This document shows positions 26,210 to 35,103 of a DNA stretch of 64,000 nucleotides, one piece after another (position 1 is the stretch's first letter; every line of letters begins with the position of its first letter). The translations under genes and the position numbers were made by a program. The notes beneath the pieces are model-generated. The model saw only the letters and a list, made by a program, of their open reading frames with translations. It ran no database searches and was not told where the DNA came from. Location: assembly GCF_014651375.1 (NCBI RefSeq), contig NZ_BMWT01000001.1, positions 496,001 to 560,000 of the forward strand, read 5' to 3'. The stretch is from Tateyamaria omphalii (GTDB lineage: Bacteria > Pseudomonadota > Alphaproteobacteria > Rhodobacterales > Rhodobacteraceae).

Positions 26210-27576
26210 AGTTTTAGCATCTCTGGCAGTGCGGCGAACAACGCCCGGGTGCCCTGACCCACACCACCTTTTGGACGGGCAGGTGCCGCACTGGGTTGCC
26301 AGCCGTAGATGTCGAAGTGCATGTAGCTGCTTTGCTCCACGAAGCGGCGAAGGAAAAGGGCTGCAGTGATCGATCCCGCAAACCCACCTTTTGGCGCGTT
26401 GTCAAGGTCGGCAATACCGGGTTCGATCATGGCCTCGTAGGGAGTGTGGAAAGGCATACGCCAGACCGGGTCCGCGGTGGCCCGTGCGGCAGTTTCAAGC
26501 GCAGCGACGAGACTGGTGTCATCAGTGTAGTAAGGGGCAAGGTCCGGACCGACTGCAACGCGTGCGGCCCCCGTGAGCGTCGCCATAGAGATAATGAGGT
26601 CAGGATTGTCCTCATCCGCCAATGCCAATGCATCGGCCAGAACCAAACGTCCCTCGGCGTCTGTGTTGTTAATCTCGACCGTGAAGCCTTTGCGGCTGGT
26701 CAGGATGTCCTGTGGGCGGAAAGCGTTACCCGATACGCTGTTTTCGACCGCCGGGATCAGGACGCGGAGTTGGACTGCGAGACCGGTTGCCATGATCATG
26801 TGCGCGAGGCCAAGCACGGCGGCAGATCCGCCCATGTCCTTCTTCATCAATCCCATGGATGCGCCGGGTTTCAGGTTTAACCCTCCAGTGTCAAAACAAA
26901 CGCCTTTGCCCACCAGGGAGAGCTTTGGACCGGTGTTGCCCCACGTCATGTCGATAAGGCGTGGAGCGCGGTCGGCAGCGCGGCCAACGGTATGAATCAT
27001 AGGGAAATTCTGGGCCAACAGGTCTTCACCTATGGTGACGTCTACCTGTGCTCCGAAAGTCGATGCCAGATCCCGGGCGGCTTGCTCCAGATCGGGCGGG
27101 CCCATGTCAGAGGCGGGCGTGTTGATCAAGGTGCGGCTCAGCGCTTCGCCATTTGCAATGGCTTCAATTTTTGCGGCGTCTATGCCCTCAGGGCGAACCA
27201 GCTGTGCGCGCATTCCTGTCTGATCTTTGTAATGATCGAACCGATAGCCGGCCAAAAGCCATCCAAGTGCTTCTGAGGCGAGAGTGTCGGGGTCAAGATC
27301 CGATACGAGTCTGTATGCCCCTGCTGGCAACTTGGCGGCACCAGCGGCCAGGTGAAAGCGATCCCTCGCGCGGGTTCTTTCAGTTCCATACCCGATAACC
27401 GCCCCCGCATCATCCGGCAAAAGCAGTGCTTGTCCCAGCGCGCCCTTGAAGTCGTGCGTATTGGCCCATTCCTGAACGGGTTGTGATTGCGTTGCCAACC
27501 AATCGAGTGCCGCTGCTTCATCGAGAAGATGAACGGGGCGGGTTGAATCGTCCGGCGTGGCAAAGCTGAGAGTCAT
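26206..27576 (-). CDS. leucyl aminopeptidase family (M17) protein
   Basis: A 456-residue cytosolic dinuclear metallo-aminopeptidase. The active site is intact: VGKGVCFDTGGLNLK (Lys and Asp), the segment MKKDMGGSAAVLG, NTDAEGRLVLADAL (metal ligands Asp and Glu with the bicarbonate Arg), and TLTGAARVAVG. The N-terminal domain is shorter than in E. coli PepA (503 residues). It precedes and overlaps the NlpC/P60 gene, so the two probably act in series on peptides, possibly from peptidoglycan turnover. Confidence 0.93.
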   Translation of the reverse strand: MTLSFATPDDSTRPVHLLDEAAALDWLATQSQPVQEWANTHDFKGALGQALLLPDDAGAVIGYGTERTRARDRFHLAAGAAKLPAGAYRLVSDLDPDTLASEALGWLLAGYRFDHYKDQTGMRAQLVRPEGIDAAKIEAIANGEALSRTLINTPASDMGPPDLEQAARDLASTFGAQVDVTIGEDLLAQNFPMIHTVGRAADRAPRLIDMTWGNTGPKLSLVGKGVCFDTGGLNLKPGASMGLMKKDMGGSAAVLGLAHMIMATGLAVQLRVLIPAVENSVSGNAFRPQDILTSRKGFTVEINNTDAEGRLVLADALALADEDNPDLIISMATLTGAARVAVGPDLAPYYTDDTSLVAALETAARATADPVWRMPFHTPYEAMIEPGIADLDNAPKGGFAGSITAALFLRRFVEQSSYMHFDIYGWQPSAAPARPKGGVGQGTRALFAALPEMLKL

Positions 27577-27649
27577 GGCGGCGAAAGTCCTGCGTGGCGT
27601 GTGCGCAGACCCTAGACTGTTTGATTGCTACCGCAAGTGGTTGAGCAGA

Positions 27650-28030
27650 TCACAAAGTGATGTTTTGCAGGTCCCAGATTGCACTTAGTGACCCTTCGCC
27701 CGTGCGCATGAGGCGACCAAGTGTGGCGGCCAGCGCCACCTGATCCCGTGCCTTGGCGCACCGGACCACGTCACTGGCGACATGGGCCAGAACGTCCATG
27801 CCGATTTGATCCGCGATCGCGATCATGGATTTGGCAGCACGGCGCAGATCATCCAGTTCACCTTTACGATAAAGGCGATCGCAATGTGCCAGACGCAAGG
27901 CCAACTCTTCCATTGCGCGGCACACGACATCTTCGGCATTTGTGGGGTCCATTTCCCCATAAAGCGCATCCAAGCGGTCGTGATTGACCTGCACAGCTTC
28001 GTGCAGTTTGATTTGAGTTACTGTCGACAA
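27650..28030 (-). CDS. conserved-looking helical protein of unknown function
   Basis: A 126-residue, mostly helical, soluble protein that I do not recognise. It contains regularly spaced Cys/His (VVCRAMEELALRLAHCDRLYRKGE) and a basic segment RRAAKSMIAIADQ. I take the TTG at 28030, because AGAGG stands seven bases upstream; GTG 28045 and TTG 28093 are in-frame alternatives. It is transcribed divergently from the carbonic anhydrase gene and lies behind the aminopeptidase gene's 5' end, with 73 bases between. Coding appears real from the sustained frame and codon pattern. Its length and helix content would suit a small regulatory protein; no evidence for that beyond shape. Confidence 0.65.
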   Translation of the reverse strand: MSTVTQIKLHEAVQVNHDRLDALYGEMDPTNAEDVVCRAMEELALRLAHCDRLYRKGELDDLRRAAKSMIAIADQIGMDVLAHVASDVVRCAKARDQVALAATLGRLMRTGEGSLSAIWDLQNITL

Positions 28031-28203
28031 AACGATACCTCTACTCACCCAATTGTCGGTGCGCCCCCACGGCTTGGGCCGGTTATGGGTCAAAGACCCT
28101 TCCCAAATCGTTATGACAAGCAGGTCTTTTCGCTCGAATTTGTTGTTAATTCGGGCTAATCACCCTGCCAAACTGTCAGAGATCAGATGAACCGGGGACG
28201 CAG

Positions 28204-28854
28204 ATGCACAGGATAAAGCCGCTTCCGACCTTCCTTTTGCAGCGCTATCAAGGATGGAAGGCAACGACTTATGCCGAGAATGGCGCTTGGTACAAACGCC
28301 TTGCGACAGAAGGACAACGTCCGCGCGCCATGGTCATTTCCTGCTGCGATAGCCGCGTGAATGTGACGTCGATCTTTGGCGCGGATCAGGGCGAATTCTT
28401 TATCCATCGCAACATTGCGAATCTGGTGCCTCCGTTCGAGCCAGATGGCGAACATCACGGAACATCAGCTGCTGTTGAATACGCGGTGAACGTCTTGGAG
28501 GTTGCGCATTTGGTCGTGCTTGGCCACTCACGCTGCGGCGGAGTGCAGGGCTGTATCGACATGTGTGAAGGTCGTGCTCCTGAGCTCGAGGAAAAGGGCA
28601 GCTTTGTGGGTCGCTGGATGGACATCCTGCGCCCGAAGTTTCCCGAAGTGGCGGATATAGAAACACCCGAGCAGAAAGCTGAACGGCTTGAGCAGTTGGC
28701 CGTAGTCACTTCCATGGAGAACCTGATGTCTTTCCCCTTTGTGGAAGAACGGGTGAACAATGGCTCGCTCAGTATTCATGGGCTGTGGACCGATATTGCT
28801 GAGGGCGGGCTTAAGCAGTTCATGGGCAAGACGCTTGATTTCCAACCGGTCTGA
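28204..28854 (+). CDS. beta-class carbonic anhydrase
   Basis: Zinc enzyme that interconverts CO2 and bicarbonate in the cytosol. The 216-residue protein has the beta-class motifs: Cys47-x-Asp49-x-Arg51 in ISCCDSRVN and His108-x-x-Cys111 in GHSRCGGV, plus FIHRNIANLVPP. Length is typical. GGGGA stands upstream of ATG 28204. Twenty-four bases later begins a bicarbonate transporter gene, then its PII-like partner, so this enzyme probably supplies or consumes the transported bicarbonate. Confidence 0.96.
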   Translation: MHRIKPLPTFLLQRYQGWKATTYAENGAWYKRLATEGQRPRAMVISCCDSRVNVTSIFGADQGEFFIHRNIANLVPPFEPDGEHHGTSAAVEYAVNVLEVAHLVVLGHSRCGGVQGCIDMCEGRAPELEEKGSFVGRWMDILRPKFPEVADIETPEQKAERLEQLAVVTSMENLMSFPFVEERVNNGSLSIHGLWTDIAEGGLKQFMGKTLDFQPV

Positions 28855-28878
28855 GCCGGAAAACCCCAGGGGGCAAAT

Positions 28879-29856
28879 TTGGATCAAATCCTGAGCCTGG
28901 CGGCAACAAACTTGTTGTCGCCCATTATTTTGAGTTTTGCGCTGGGCGTTGCGGCTTCGCTCGCACGGTCGGATCTCAATATTCCCGAAGCGGTCGCCAA
29001 GGGTATGTCGATTTACCTCCTGTTTGCTATTGGTTTCAAAGGTGGCGTCAGTGTCGCCGACCATGGCATCGACGGAACGTTGGCGGCCTCGCTTTTGGCA
29101 GGGATCGTGTTGTCGGCGGCACTGCCGATTGTGGCCTTTGGTTTGTTGCAGGTGATGGGAAACCTGAGCCGTCTGGATGCAGCAGCGGTAGCAGCGCACT
29201 ATGGCTCGATTTCCATCGTGACCTTTGTCGCCGCGTCGTCCGTGCTGGAAAGCAGTGGGATCGCGGCCGAAGGGTACATGGTGGCTGTCGCAGCGGCAAT
29301 GGAAGCGCCCGCGATCCTGTCGGCCTTGTGGTTGATAACCCGCGGCGGCGATAGCCGTCGCATGGACCCGGAACTGATGCGCGAAATCCTGTTGAACGGG
29401 TCCATCGTGTTGCTGGTCGGCAGCTTCTTAATCGGCTGGATCACGGGCATGGACGGGTTGGCGAAAATCGAGGCGTTTATCGTGTCGCCATTCCAAGGGG
29501 TGCTGTGTCTGTTCCTTTTGGACATGGGGCTGGTAGCCGGGCGTGGTTTGCGCGGTGGGTCGGGTGTTTTGCGCCCCGGTGTCCTGACCTTTGGCATGGT
29601 GATGCCCTTGGTGGGCGCGACATTTGGCTGTCTAGCGGGTCTATTGCTGGGCGTAAGCACAGGAGGCGTGGCCTTGTTCATGGTTCTGTCTGCATCAGCC
29701 AGTTACATCGCGGTGCCTGCGGCGATGCGCGTGGCCTTGCCCGAAGCCAATCCGTCTATCTACCTGACCCTGTCGTTGGGGGTCACATTTCCATTCAATC
29801 TCACGCTGGGTATTCCGATCTATGTCGCCGTCGCCAGCGCGCTGACCGGAGGATAA
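28879..29856 (+). CDS. sbtA: SbtA-type sodium-dependent bicarbonate transporter
   Basis: A 325-residue inner-membrane protein with ten helices in two repeats. SbtA-family features include the start LLSPIILSFALGVAASLARSDLNIPE, KGMSIYLLFAIGFKGG, HYGSISIVTF and the second-half SASASYIAVPAAMRVALPEANPS. In cyanobacteria SbtA imports bicarbonate with Na+ and is gated by SbtB. The start is TTG 28879 behind AGGGGG. The gene is flanked by carbonic anhydrase and a SbtB-like gene, which makes the assignment firm. Confidence 0.92.
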   Translation: MDQILSLAATNLLSPIILSFALGVAASLARSDLNIPEAVAKGMSIYLLFAIGFKGGVSVADHGIDGTLAASLLAGIVLSAALPIVAFGLLQVMGNLSRLDAAAVAAHYGSISIVTFVAASSVLESSGIAAEGYMVAVAAAMEAPAILSALWLITRGGDSRRMDPELMREILLNGSIVLLVGSFLIGWITGMDGLAKIEAFIVSPFQGVLCLFLLDMGLVAGRGLRGGSGVLRPGVLTFGMVMPLVGATFGCLAGLLLGVSTGGVALFMVLSASASYIAVPAAMRVALPEANPSIYLTLSLGVTFPFNLTLGIPIYVAVASALTGG

Positions 29857-29859
29857 GCC

Positions 29860-30171
29860 ATGCAGACGCACAAGGCGAAACGTGTCGCCATTATCATCGA
29901 ACAAGTGATGCAGAGCCGTTTGACAGACGCAATGACCGATGCGGGCGTCACCGGGTGGACCGTGTTACCCGTGCTCGGCGGATCAGGTCGGTCCGGGGCC
30001 TGGAGCCGAGAGGGTCAGGTCAGTCGCGGTACAGGCATGGTGCAGGTGATCTGCATCATCAAACCCGAGCGGTTGGAAGACATGCTCGATGCGGCTTTTG
30101 CTGTGGTCGAACGGCATATCGGTGTTGTGACAGTCAGCAATTGCGAAGTGTTGCGTGCCGAACGGTTCTAG
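29860..30171 (+). CDS. sbtB: PII-like protein SbtB
   Basis: A 103-residue ferredoxin-fold protein of the PII-like superfamily. Strand/helix order and the glycine-rich T-loop-like segment VLGGSGRSGAWSREGQVSRGTGM fit; SbtB binds adenine nucleotides including cAMP and docks on the cytoplasmic face of SbtA. The C-terminal disulfide loop of some cyanobacterial SbtB proteins is absent (ends VLRAERF). ATG 29860 has GGAGGA upstream and lies three bases after the sbtA stop. The context, more than similarity alone, supports the name. Confidence 0.88.
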   Translation: MQTHKAKRVAIIIEQVMQSRLTDAMTDAGVTGWTVLPVLGGSGRSGAWSREGQVSRGTGMVQVICIIKPERLEDMLDAAFAVVERHIGVVTVSNCEVLRAERF

Positions 30172-30376
30172 GCAAAGAGCGTAGCATCGTAGTGGACTGT
30201 AATGTCCAACTGATTGTTGCTTAACCATTATTTGACATCTTCCCTATGCAGGCAAATTGCTCCGTTGGCTTTGTAGCGGGCAAGCACGCCTCCCGTTTGC
30301 GATGCCAACGCGAAGAGATATTGGTCCTTAGAACCGGAGGCAGGTTGTGAGAGCGGATTTAATAAGGTGGGTGACG

Positions 30377-31993
30377 TCAGCGTAGTACCTTGCCTTCCGG
30401 CCAAGTGAGCTTGGTGTTGATCGAAATGCTTTGTGTGACCCCAGCAGGCACCGACAGTTGCCATTCGAGAATACCGCGCTGATCGTCCACCGCGTCGATG
30501 TCAGGCGCGGGCGAAGCAGACCAGTCGATCACAAGGTCCTCTTGCTCCGAAAAGGGCACAACGTCACGCACAGTCACGTCCCATGATCGGTTGGTTAGAT
30601 TTTCGACCTCGATCTGGACCTCTTCTGTTTCCTCATTCGAGCGGGTGATGATCCCACGATCCCCTTCGTTGCGGTCAAGCACGGTGCGGGTCAGGCGCAA
30701 ACCGTCGATGCGGCCAAAGAATATGTCTGCATCTGCATTTGGCGGCAGCACTCGTACTTGCGTGTTGCCGACAAGCTGCCCGTCAACGAAAAGCAACGCC
30801 CGCCCCGGCAGCAGGATTTCAGTGCTGGTATTGGTGACACTTGCCAATCGGAATGCGGTGTCGTCAAAGAGTGGGATGGCGCGTGCACTCAGAGTGGCAT
30901 CCATGGACAAGGTGTCCAACGCGATTTCAAATTCTTCGCTCTGCGCACGGATCGTAACCGGGGCGGGCAGTGTATAGGCTACGCCGATGCCTTCGAAGTT
31001 CGCGGTGGCGGCAGCCTCTTGGACCATCACAGGTGATTCTATTACGGGTTCTGCGACGGCTCGTGGGCTGTCGGACTGTATCCGCAACAGTTCACGTTTC
31101 TGGGTCACAGGGTCCTCGATCCGGCGCAGTTGCGGCCGCAATTGACTGGGCTCGGACTGAGCAAAAGGTTCAAGCGTGGACAGGGTCAACTGGATGTCCG
31201 TCCAATCCTCGTTGGTGAATTGCGAGATGACGGCACTGCGTACGATAGACAGGGACGTCTCGTCGACCAAATCGAAGGCATAGGTTGGTGCCCAAGACAC
31301 CCCGCCAGTGATGTAGGACAGATCGAGTGTTGCTTCGACCGGTTGCGGGACGCTGACGTTCAACGCGAGCGTTGCTGGCGCGTTGTTGGTGGGCGTTACG
31401 GCATCAAGCGCTGCTTGGGCCTGTGCAACGGCAAACTCAAGGTCGGGCCGCTCGCGTTGCAGTTTCCGTACTTCGACCTCGGCACCGCGCATGGCTGCGC
31501 GTGCTGCGGTTCCGTCGCTTGCGATCAATTGCCCGATGGCCCGCAGCATATCCACATCTGTCGCTGTATCCTCGGGAACGGTCAGACCGTTCAGGAAGTC
31601 TATCTGATCCTGCGCCGCTTGGGCCGAGGCCAAAGCCAGTGTGATTTTGTCATCAAGGAGGGCCAAGGCTTCGGTGGAGGTATCTAGCACGGCCTTGGCG
31701 GCCATCCATTCGGGGGTGCGAGGGGCGCGGTACGGGCCGTCCGGTCGGGCAGTCCAGCTGCGTGAGGTGATGGTTGCTCCGTTCAAACGAATGTTCATCG
31801 CATCCAGCGACAGAGACGGGTCCATGTCCCGCAGCTCAAGTGTGTGCTGACCGACAGGCAATTGAAGGCTGGCATTGCGCGACACCAGCGCGCCTTGGGC
31901 ATAGACCGTTGCGGCAACCGGTGGAGCCTGCACTACGAATGTGTCGGCAATAACGGGCAAGGGCAGCAGGGCGAGGATCGCGGCAATACGCAT
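30377..31993 (-). CDS. DUF4139 (MuiA-like) exported protein
   Basis: A 538-residue periplasmic or outer-envelope protein with signal peptide MRIAAILALLPLPVIA. Residues 20-115 correspond to DUF4140 (beta domain, AATVYAQGALVSRNASLQLPVGQHTLELRDM), followed by a coiled-coil stretch (about 100-195) and the DUF4139 beta domain (about 220-538) with LSYITGGVSWAPTYAFDL and FNFEDWTDIQL-like NEDWTDIQLTLST. The family name mucoidy inhibitor A comes from one early report; biochemical function is unknown. It is monocistronic and converges with sbtB across a 205-base gap holding no gene. Confidence 0.9.
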   Translation of the reverse strand: MRIAAILALLPLPVIADTFVVQAPPVAATVYAQGALVSRNASLQLPVGQHTLELRDMDPSLSLDAMNIRLNGATITSRSWTARPDGPYRAPRTPEWMAAKAVLDTSTEALALLDDKITLALASAQAAQDQIDFLNGLTVPEDTATDVDMLRAIGQLIASDGTAARAAMRGAEVEVRKLQRERPDLEFAVAQAQAALDAVTPTNNAPATLALNVSVPQPVEATLDLSYITGGVSWAPTYAFDLVDETSLSIVRSAVISQFTNEDWTDIQLTLSTLEPFAQSEPSQLRPQLRRIEDPVTQKRELLRIQSDSPRAVAEPVIESPVMVQEAAATANFEGIGVAYTLPAPVTIRAQSEEFEIALDTLSMDATLSARAIPLFDDTAFRLASVTNTSTEILLPGRALLFVDGQLVGNTQVRVLPPNADADIFFGRIDGLRLTRTVLDRNEGDRGIITRSNEETEEVQIEVENLTNRSWDVTVRDVVPFSEQEDLVIDWSASPAPDIDAVDDQRGILEWQLSVPAGVTQSISINTKLTWPEGKVLR

Positions 31994-32040
31994 GGGGCAC
32001 CTTCAATTTGATATCCCTACTCTGCACCCGTAGCGGCAAA

Positions 32041-32064
32041 AGAAAAGGGGCCGATTGGCCCCTT
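32041..32064 (-). terminator. Rho-independent terminator of asd
   Basis: On the minus strand AAGGGGCC-AATC-GGCCCCTT forms an 8-bp stem followed by TTTTCTTTT. It lies 26 bases after the asd stop codon. Confidence 0.75.
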
Positions 32065-32089
32065 GTTCCCCGCGATATGTGTTTTGGCT

Positions 32090-33112
32090 CTAGCCTTTTT
32101 TCAGCACCCGCTGGCCCAGCACCTCGGCAATCTGTACGGCGTTCAGGGCAGCGCCCTTGCGCAAGTTGTCCGACACGCACCAGAAGTTCAGGCCGTTGTC
32201 GATTGTGCTGTCCTGCCGAAGGCGGCTGATGAACGTTGCAAAGTCGCCCACACATTCGATGGGCGTGACGTAGCCGCCGTCCTCGCGCTTGTCGATCACC
32301 ATGACGCCCGGCGCCTCGCGCAGGATATCGCGGGCTTCGTCCTCGTCCAGGAAGTCTTCGGTTTCGATATTGATCGATTCCGAGTGGCCGACGAAGACGG
32401 GCACGCGCACGCATGTCGCCGTGACCTTGATCGACGGATCGACGATTTTCTTCGTCTCGGCGACCATCTTCCATTCTTCCTTGGTCGAGCCATCGTCCAT
32501 GAAGCTGTCGATATGCGGGATCACGTTGAACGCGATCTGCTTTTGGAACTTCTTCACTTCGATGTCCGATGTGGGGTTATAGACCGCCTTGGTCTGATCC
32601 CACAGCTCGTCCATCCCTTCCTTGCCGGCGCCGGACACGGATTGGTAGGTGCTGACCACCACGCGCTTGATTTTGGCCCGGTCGTGCAGCGGCTTGAGCG
32701 CCACGACCATTTGCGCGGTCGAGCAGTTCGGGTTGGCGATGATGTTCTTCTTCGCATAACCCTCAATCGCGTCAGCGTTCACTTCGGGCACGATCAACGG
32801 CACATCGGGGTCGTAGCGATAAAGCGACGAGTTATCGATGACCACGCAGCCGGCCTTGGCCGCGATGGGCGCGTATTTCTTGGTCGCGTCCGAGCCGATG
32901 GCGAACAGGGCAATATCCCACCCTGTGAAGTCGAATGTATCAAGGTCCTTCGTCGTCAGTGTCTGATCCCCAAAGGACACTTCCGTGCCCAACGAACGGC
33001 GGCTTGCCAGTGCGGCCAGCTCGTCCACGGGAAACTGGCGTTCAGCCAGGATGTTCAGCATTTCGCGGCCCACGTTACCGGTGGCGCCCGCGACGACGAC
33101 ACGATACCCCAT
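32090..33112 (-). CDS. asd: aspartate-semialdehyde dehydrogenase
   Basis: Asd reduces aspartyl phosphate to aspartate semialdehyde with NADPH, feeding lysine/diaminopimelate, threonine and methionine synthesis. The 340-residue protein begins GYRVVVAGATGNVGREML (Rossmann NADP site), has the catalytic cysteine in NPNCSTAQMVVAL, and the substrate/active-site segment RVPVFVGHSESINIE. ATG 33112 has AAAAGGAG upstream; a longer reading from 33280 has no support. A terminator follows the stop. Confidence 0.97.
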   Translation of the reverse strand: MGYRVVVAGATGNVGREMLNILAERQFPVDELAALASRRSLGTEVSFGDQTLTTKDLDTFDFTGWDIALFAIGSDATKKYAPIAAKAGCVVIDNSSLYRYDPDVPLIVPEVNADAIEGYAKKNIIANPNCSTAQMVVALKPLHDRAKIKRVVVSTYQSVSGAGKEGMDELWDQTKAVYNPTSDIEVKKFQKQIAFNVIPHIDSFMDDGSTKEEWKMVAETKKIVDPSIKVTATCVRVPVFVGHSESINIETEDFLDEDEARDILREAPGVMVIDKREDGGYVTPIECVGDFATFISRLRQDSTIDNGLNFWCVSDNLRKGAALNAVQIAEVLGQRVLKKG

Positions 33113-33302
33113 TTTAGACTCCTTTTCGGGTAGGTGCGTGGCCCTTACACGCAATACCTGCCAGTGGAAAGGGCGCGCGGGTTCGAACAACACCGTTTGG
33201 TTTGAGGTGTGTGCAGATGGGCGGCAAAATTGGGTCAATTTTGGTTGAAGCGCCTGCGATGATCTCAGCAGCGCGCCCATTCGGCGGTTTCACGACTGGA
33301 GG

Positions 33303-33806
33303 CTAGCTGACAGTTTCACATCGGTATTTGTGGAACGGAACATTGTCATAAAGAACATCCTCCACCTTTTTCGCGCCGAGCCGTTTCAATGCACCCAGAT
33401 TCTTACGTGAGGGAGGCAAAAGGAACGTAACAAATGGGATCCGCGCATCGGCTGCCGCGAATTCGAGTGCCTTTTTGGCAATCCGTACCCCAAGGCCAAA
33501 AGCGTCGGGTTTCAGGACGAGCCCAAAGTCCCAACCTTCGCTCTCTTTCTGGAATCCACCCCAGCCGACATAGCGGTCGCCGTGGAGTATTGCCCAATGC
33601 CCCAGACCATCCCGTTCCCAACATGCTTCTTTGGCAGTGACGAATTCTGTGACGGCAATATCGTCCCAAGGTTCTGTCAGCAGGGGCAAGTGCTCCCCCA
33701 CACGGGGATTGGACATATGCTCCAGGATCTCGGATGGGTCGATCGATGACAGTCGAACGAATTGGATTCTGTTTTCCGGTATCGGTTTCACATGACACTC
33801 AATCAT
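33303..33806 (-). CDS. GNAT family acetyltransferase
   Basis: A 167-residue protein with the GCN5-related N-acetyltransferase fold: N-terminal strand IQFVRLSSIDPSEI, the central HWAILHGDRYVGWGGFQ strands, GLVLKPDAFGLGVRIAKKAL where the acetyl-CoA-binding loop and helix lie, and PSRKNLGALKRLGAKKVEDVL typical of the last helix and strand. The CoA loop is altered from Q/RxxGxG/A, with FGLGVR. Substrate unknown. No strong ribosome-binding site precedes ATG 33806. It follows the MFS gene on the same strand by 21 bases and may be co-transcribed. Confidence 0.85.
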   Translation of the reverse strand: MIECHVKPIPENRIQFVRLSSIDPSEILEHMSNPRVGEHLPLLTEPWDDIAVTEFVTAKEACWERDGLGHWAILHGDRYVGWGGFQKESEGWDFGLVLKPDAFGLGVRIAKKALEFAAADARIPFVTFLLPPSRKNLGALKRLGAKKVEDVLYDNVPFHKYRCETVS

Positions 33807-33827
33807 AAGCAGGCAGTGCGTCAGCCG

Positions 33828-35000
33828 TTACTCGGTCGAGTCGCGACTGAAGGCGTAAATGGCCACTCCAGCCGCCAATGCAAGTGCGAAAAAGCTGAAG
33901 ATCGCGATATAGGGGGCGGTTGGATCACCTCCGGCGGTGGCCGTGTGGATGCGGCCTGAAATGGTTTGCATCACGCCAACGCCACCGATTCCAAAAAGGT
34001 TCATCAGTGTCACTCCGCGCCCGGTCAGGTGTGGTGGGAAGAAACTGCGTGCGTGGGCGATGATGACAGGAAAGGATGCGCCAAGCGCACCGATGGCGGC
34101 AAACAGAATGATCGAGGTCCATGGGCCTTCGTCGATCCAGAAGATCACAAGGGCCAGCATCGCGACCGTCAGCGTGTTTCCGGCAAAGACCACCCATTTG
34201 CGTGTGCCAAAGATTCGGTCGAGTGGGCCGTAGGCGATGGTGCCGAGGATCATGGCGAGGCTCATAACAAGTGTCGCAATGCCGATCTGTGCTGTCGTCT
34301 GATCAAAGACATCACGCAGGTACGGCCCGATCCAAAGACCGCGCACGGCGGCGACGGGCGCGTAGTTCACGAACATGATCGGGATGATGAACCACAGAAC
34401 TGGCATGCGTAGGAGGTCAAAGAGAGATCCGTTGCCAGCGGCTTCGACCTTCGCTGGGTCGTGGACAGACCGCAGGACGCCGATGGCGACAACAGCCGTG
34501 GTCGCGGACAAGGCCCACATGCTAAGGCGCCAGCCCATCGCATCGACTGCAAAGGCCATGGGGTAGCTTGAGATCAGGTTGCCGATGGTGCCGATCCCGA
34601 TCATCAGCGCCGCCAATGTGGCAAAGCGCGCCGGGTCAAACTCGCGCGCGAAGATGTAGAAGCTGGCCATCAGGACGGGTGAACAGCCGATGCCGATCAG
34701 GGCCATGGCGGCGTGGATGTAAAGCGGTCCTTGGGCGACGGCGAAAAGGGCTGCACCGCCAGCGCCACCGATCAGGAACAGCCAACCGCCGGTTCGGCGA
34801 GGCCCCAGCGTGTCGAGCGCCTTGCCCACGGGCAGCTGCATGAGTGCGAAGGCCAGAAACCAGTAGCCGGATGCCGTGGCCAGTACATCAGGTGTGATTC
34901 CCAACTCGGTCTCGAGCGGGCCGGTCAGTACAGCCAAGAAGGCGCGAAAGAACTGGCTCAGCACATAGGCCAGTGCCAGCAGAATTAATCCGGTTTGCAT
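33828..35000 (-). CDS. MFS transporter
   Basis: A 390-residue, 12-helix transporter. The loop after helix 2 (ALDTLGPRRTGG) carries the MFS motif DxxGxR/K in variant form, and the symmetric loop of the second half is PLDRIFGTRKW. It differs clearly in sequence from the MFS protein at 10543. ATG 35000 has GAGGA five bases upstream; the in-frame start at 35102 would overlap the divergent gene's leader. Substrate unknown; the following GNAT gene could suggest a resistance or detoxification role, but that is a guess. Confidence 0.9.
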   Translation of the reverse strand: MQTGLILLALAYVLSQFFRAFLAVLTGPLETELGITPDVLATASGYWFLAFALMQLPVGKALDTLGPRRTGGWLFLIGGAGGAALFAVAQGPLYIHAAMALIGIGCSPVLMASFYIFAREFDPARFATLAALMIGIGTIGNLISSYPMAFAVDAMGWRLSMWALSATTAVVAIGVLRSVHDPAKVEAAGNGSLFDLLRMPVLWFIIPIMFVNYAPVAAVRGLWIGPYLRDVFDQTTAQIGIATLVMSLAMILGTIAYGPLDRIFGTRKWVVFAGNTLTVAMLALVIFWIDEGPWTSIILFAAIGALGASFPVIIAHARSFFPPHLTGRGVTLMNLFGIGGVGVMQTISGRIHTATAGGDPTAPYIAIFSFFALALAAGVAIYAFSRDSTE

Positions 35001-35103
35001 GGGGTCCTCACTCCTGCCGCTTGGGTGACATGGGGCGCGGGGAGGTGCAAGGCGCATTGTGTGGTGACCGGCCCGTGATAGGGTCGGGTCGAAGAGGTAC
35101 AAG

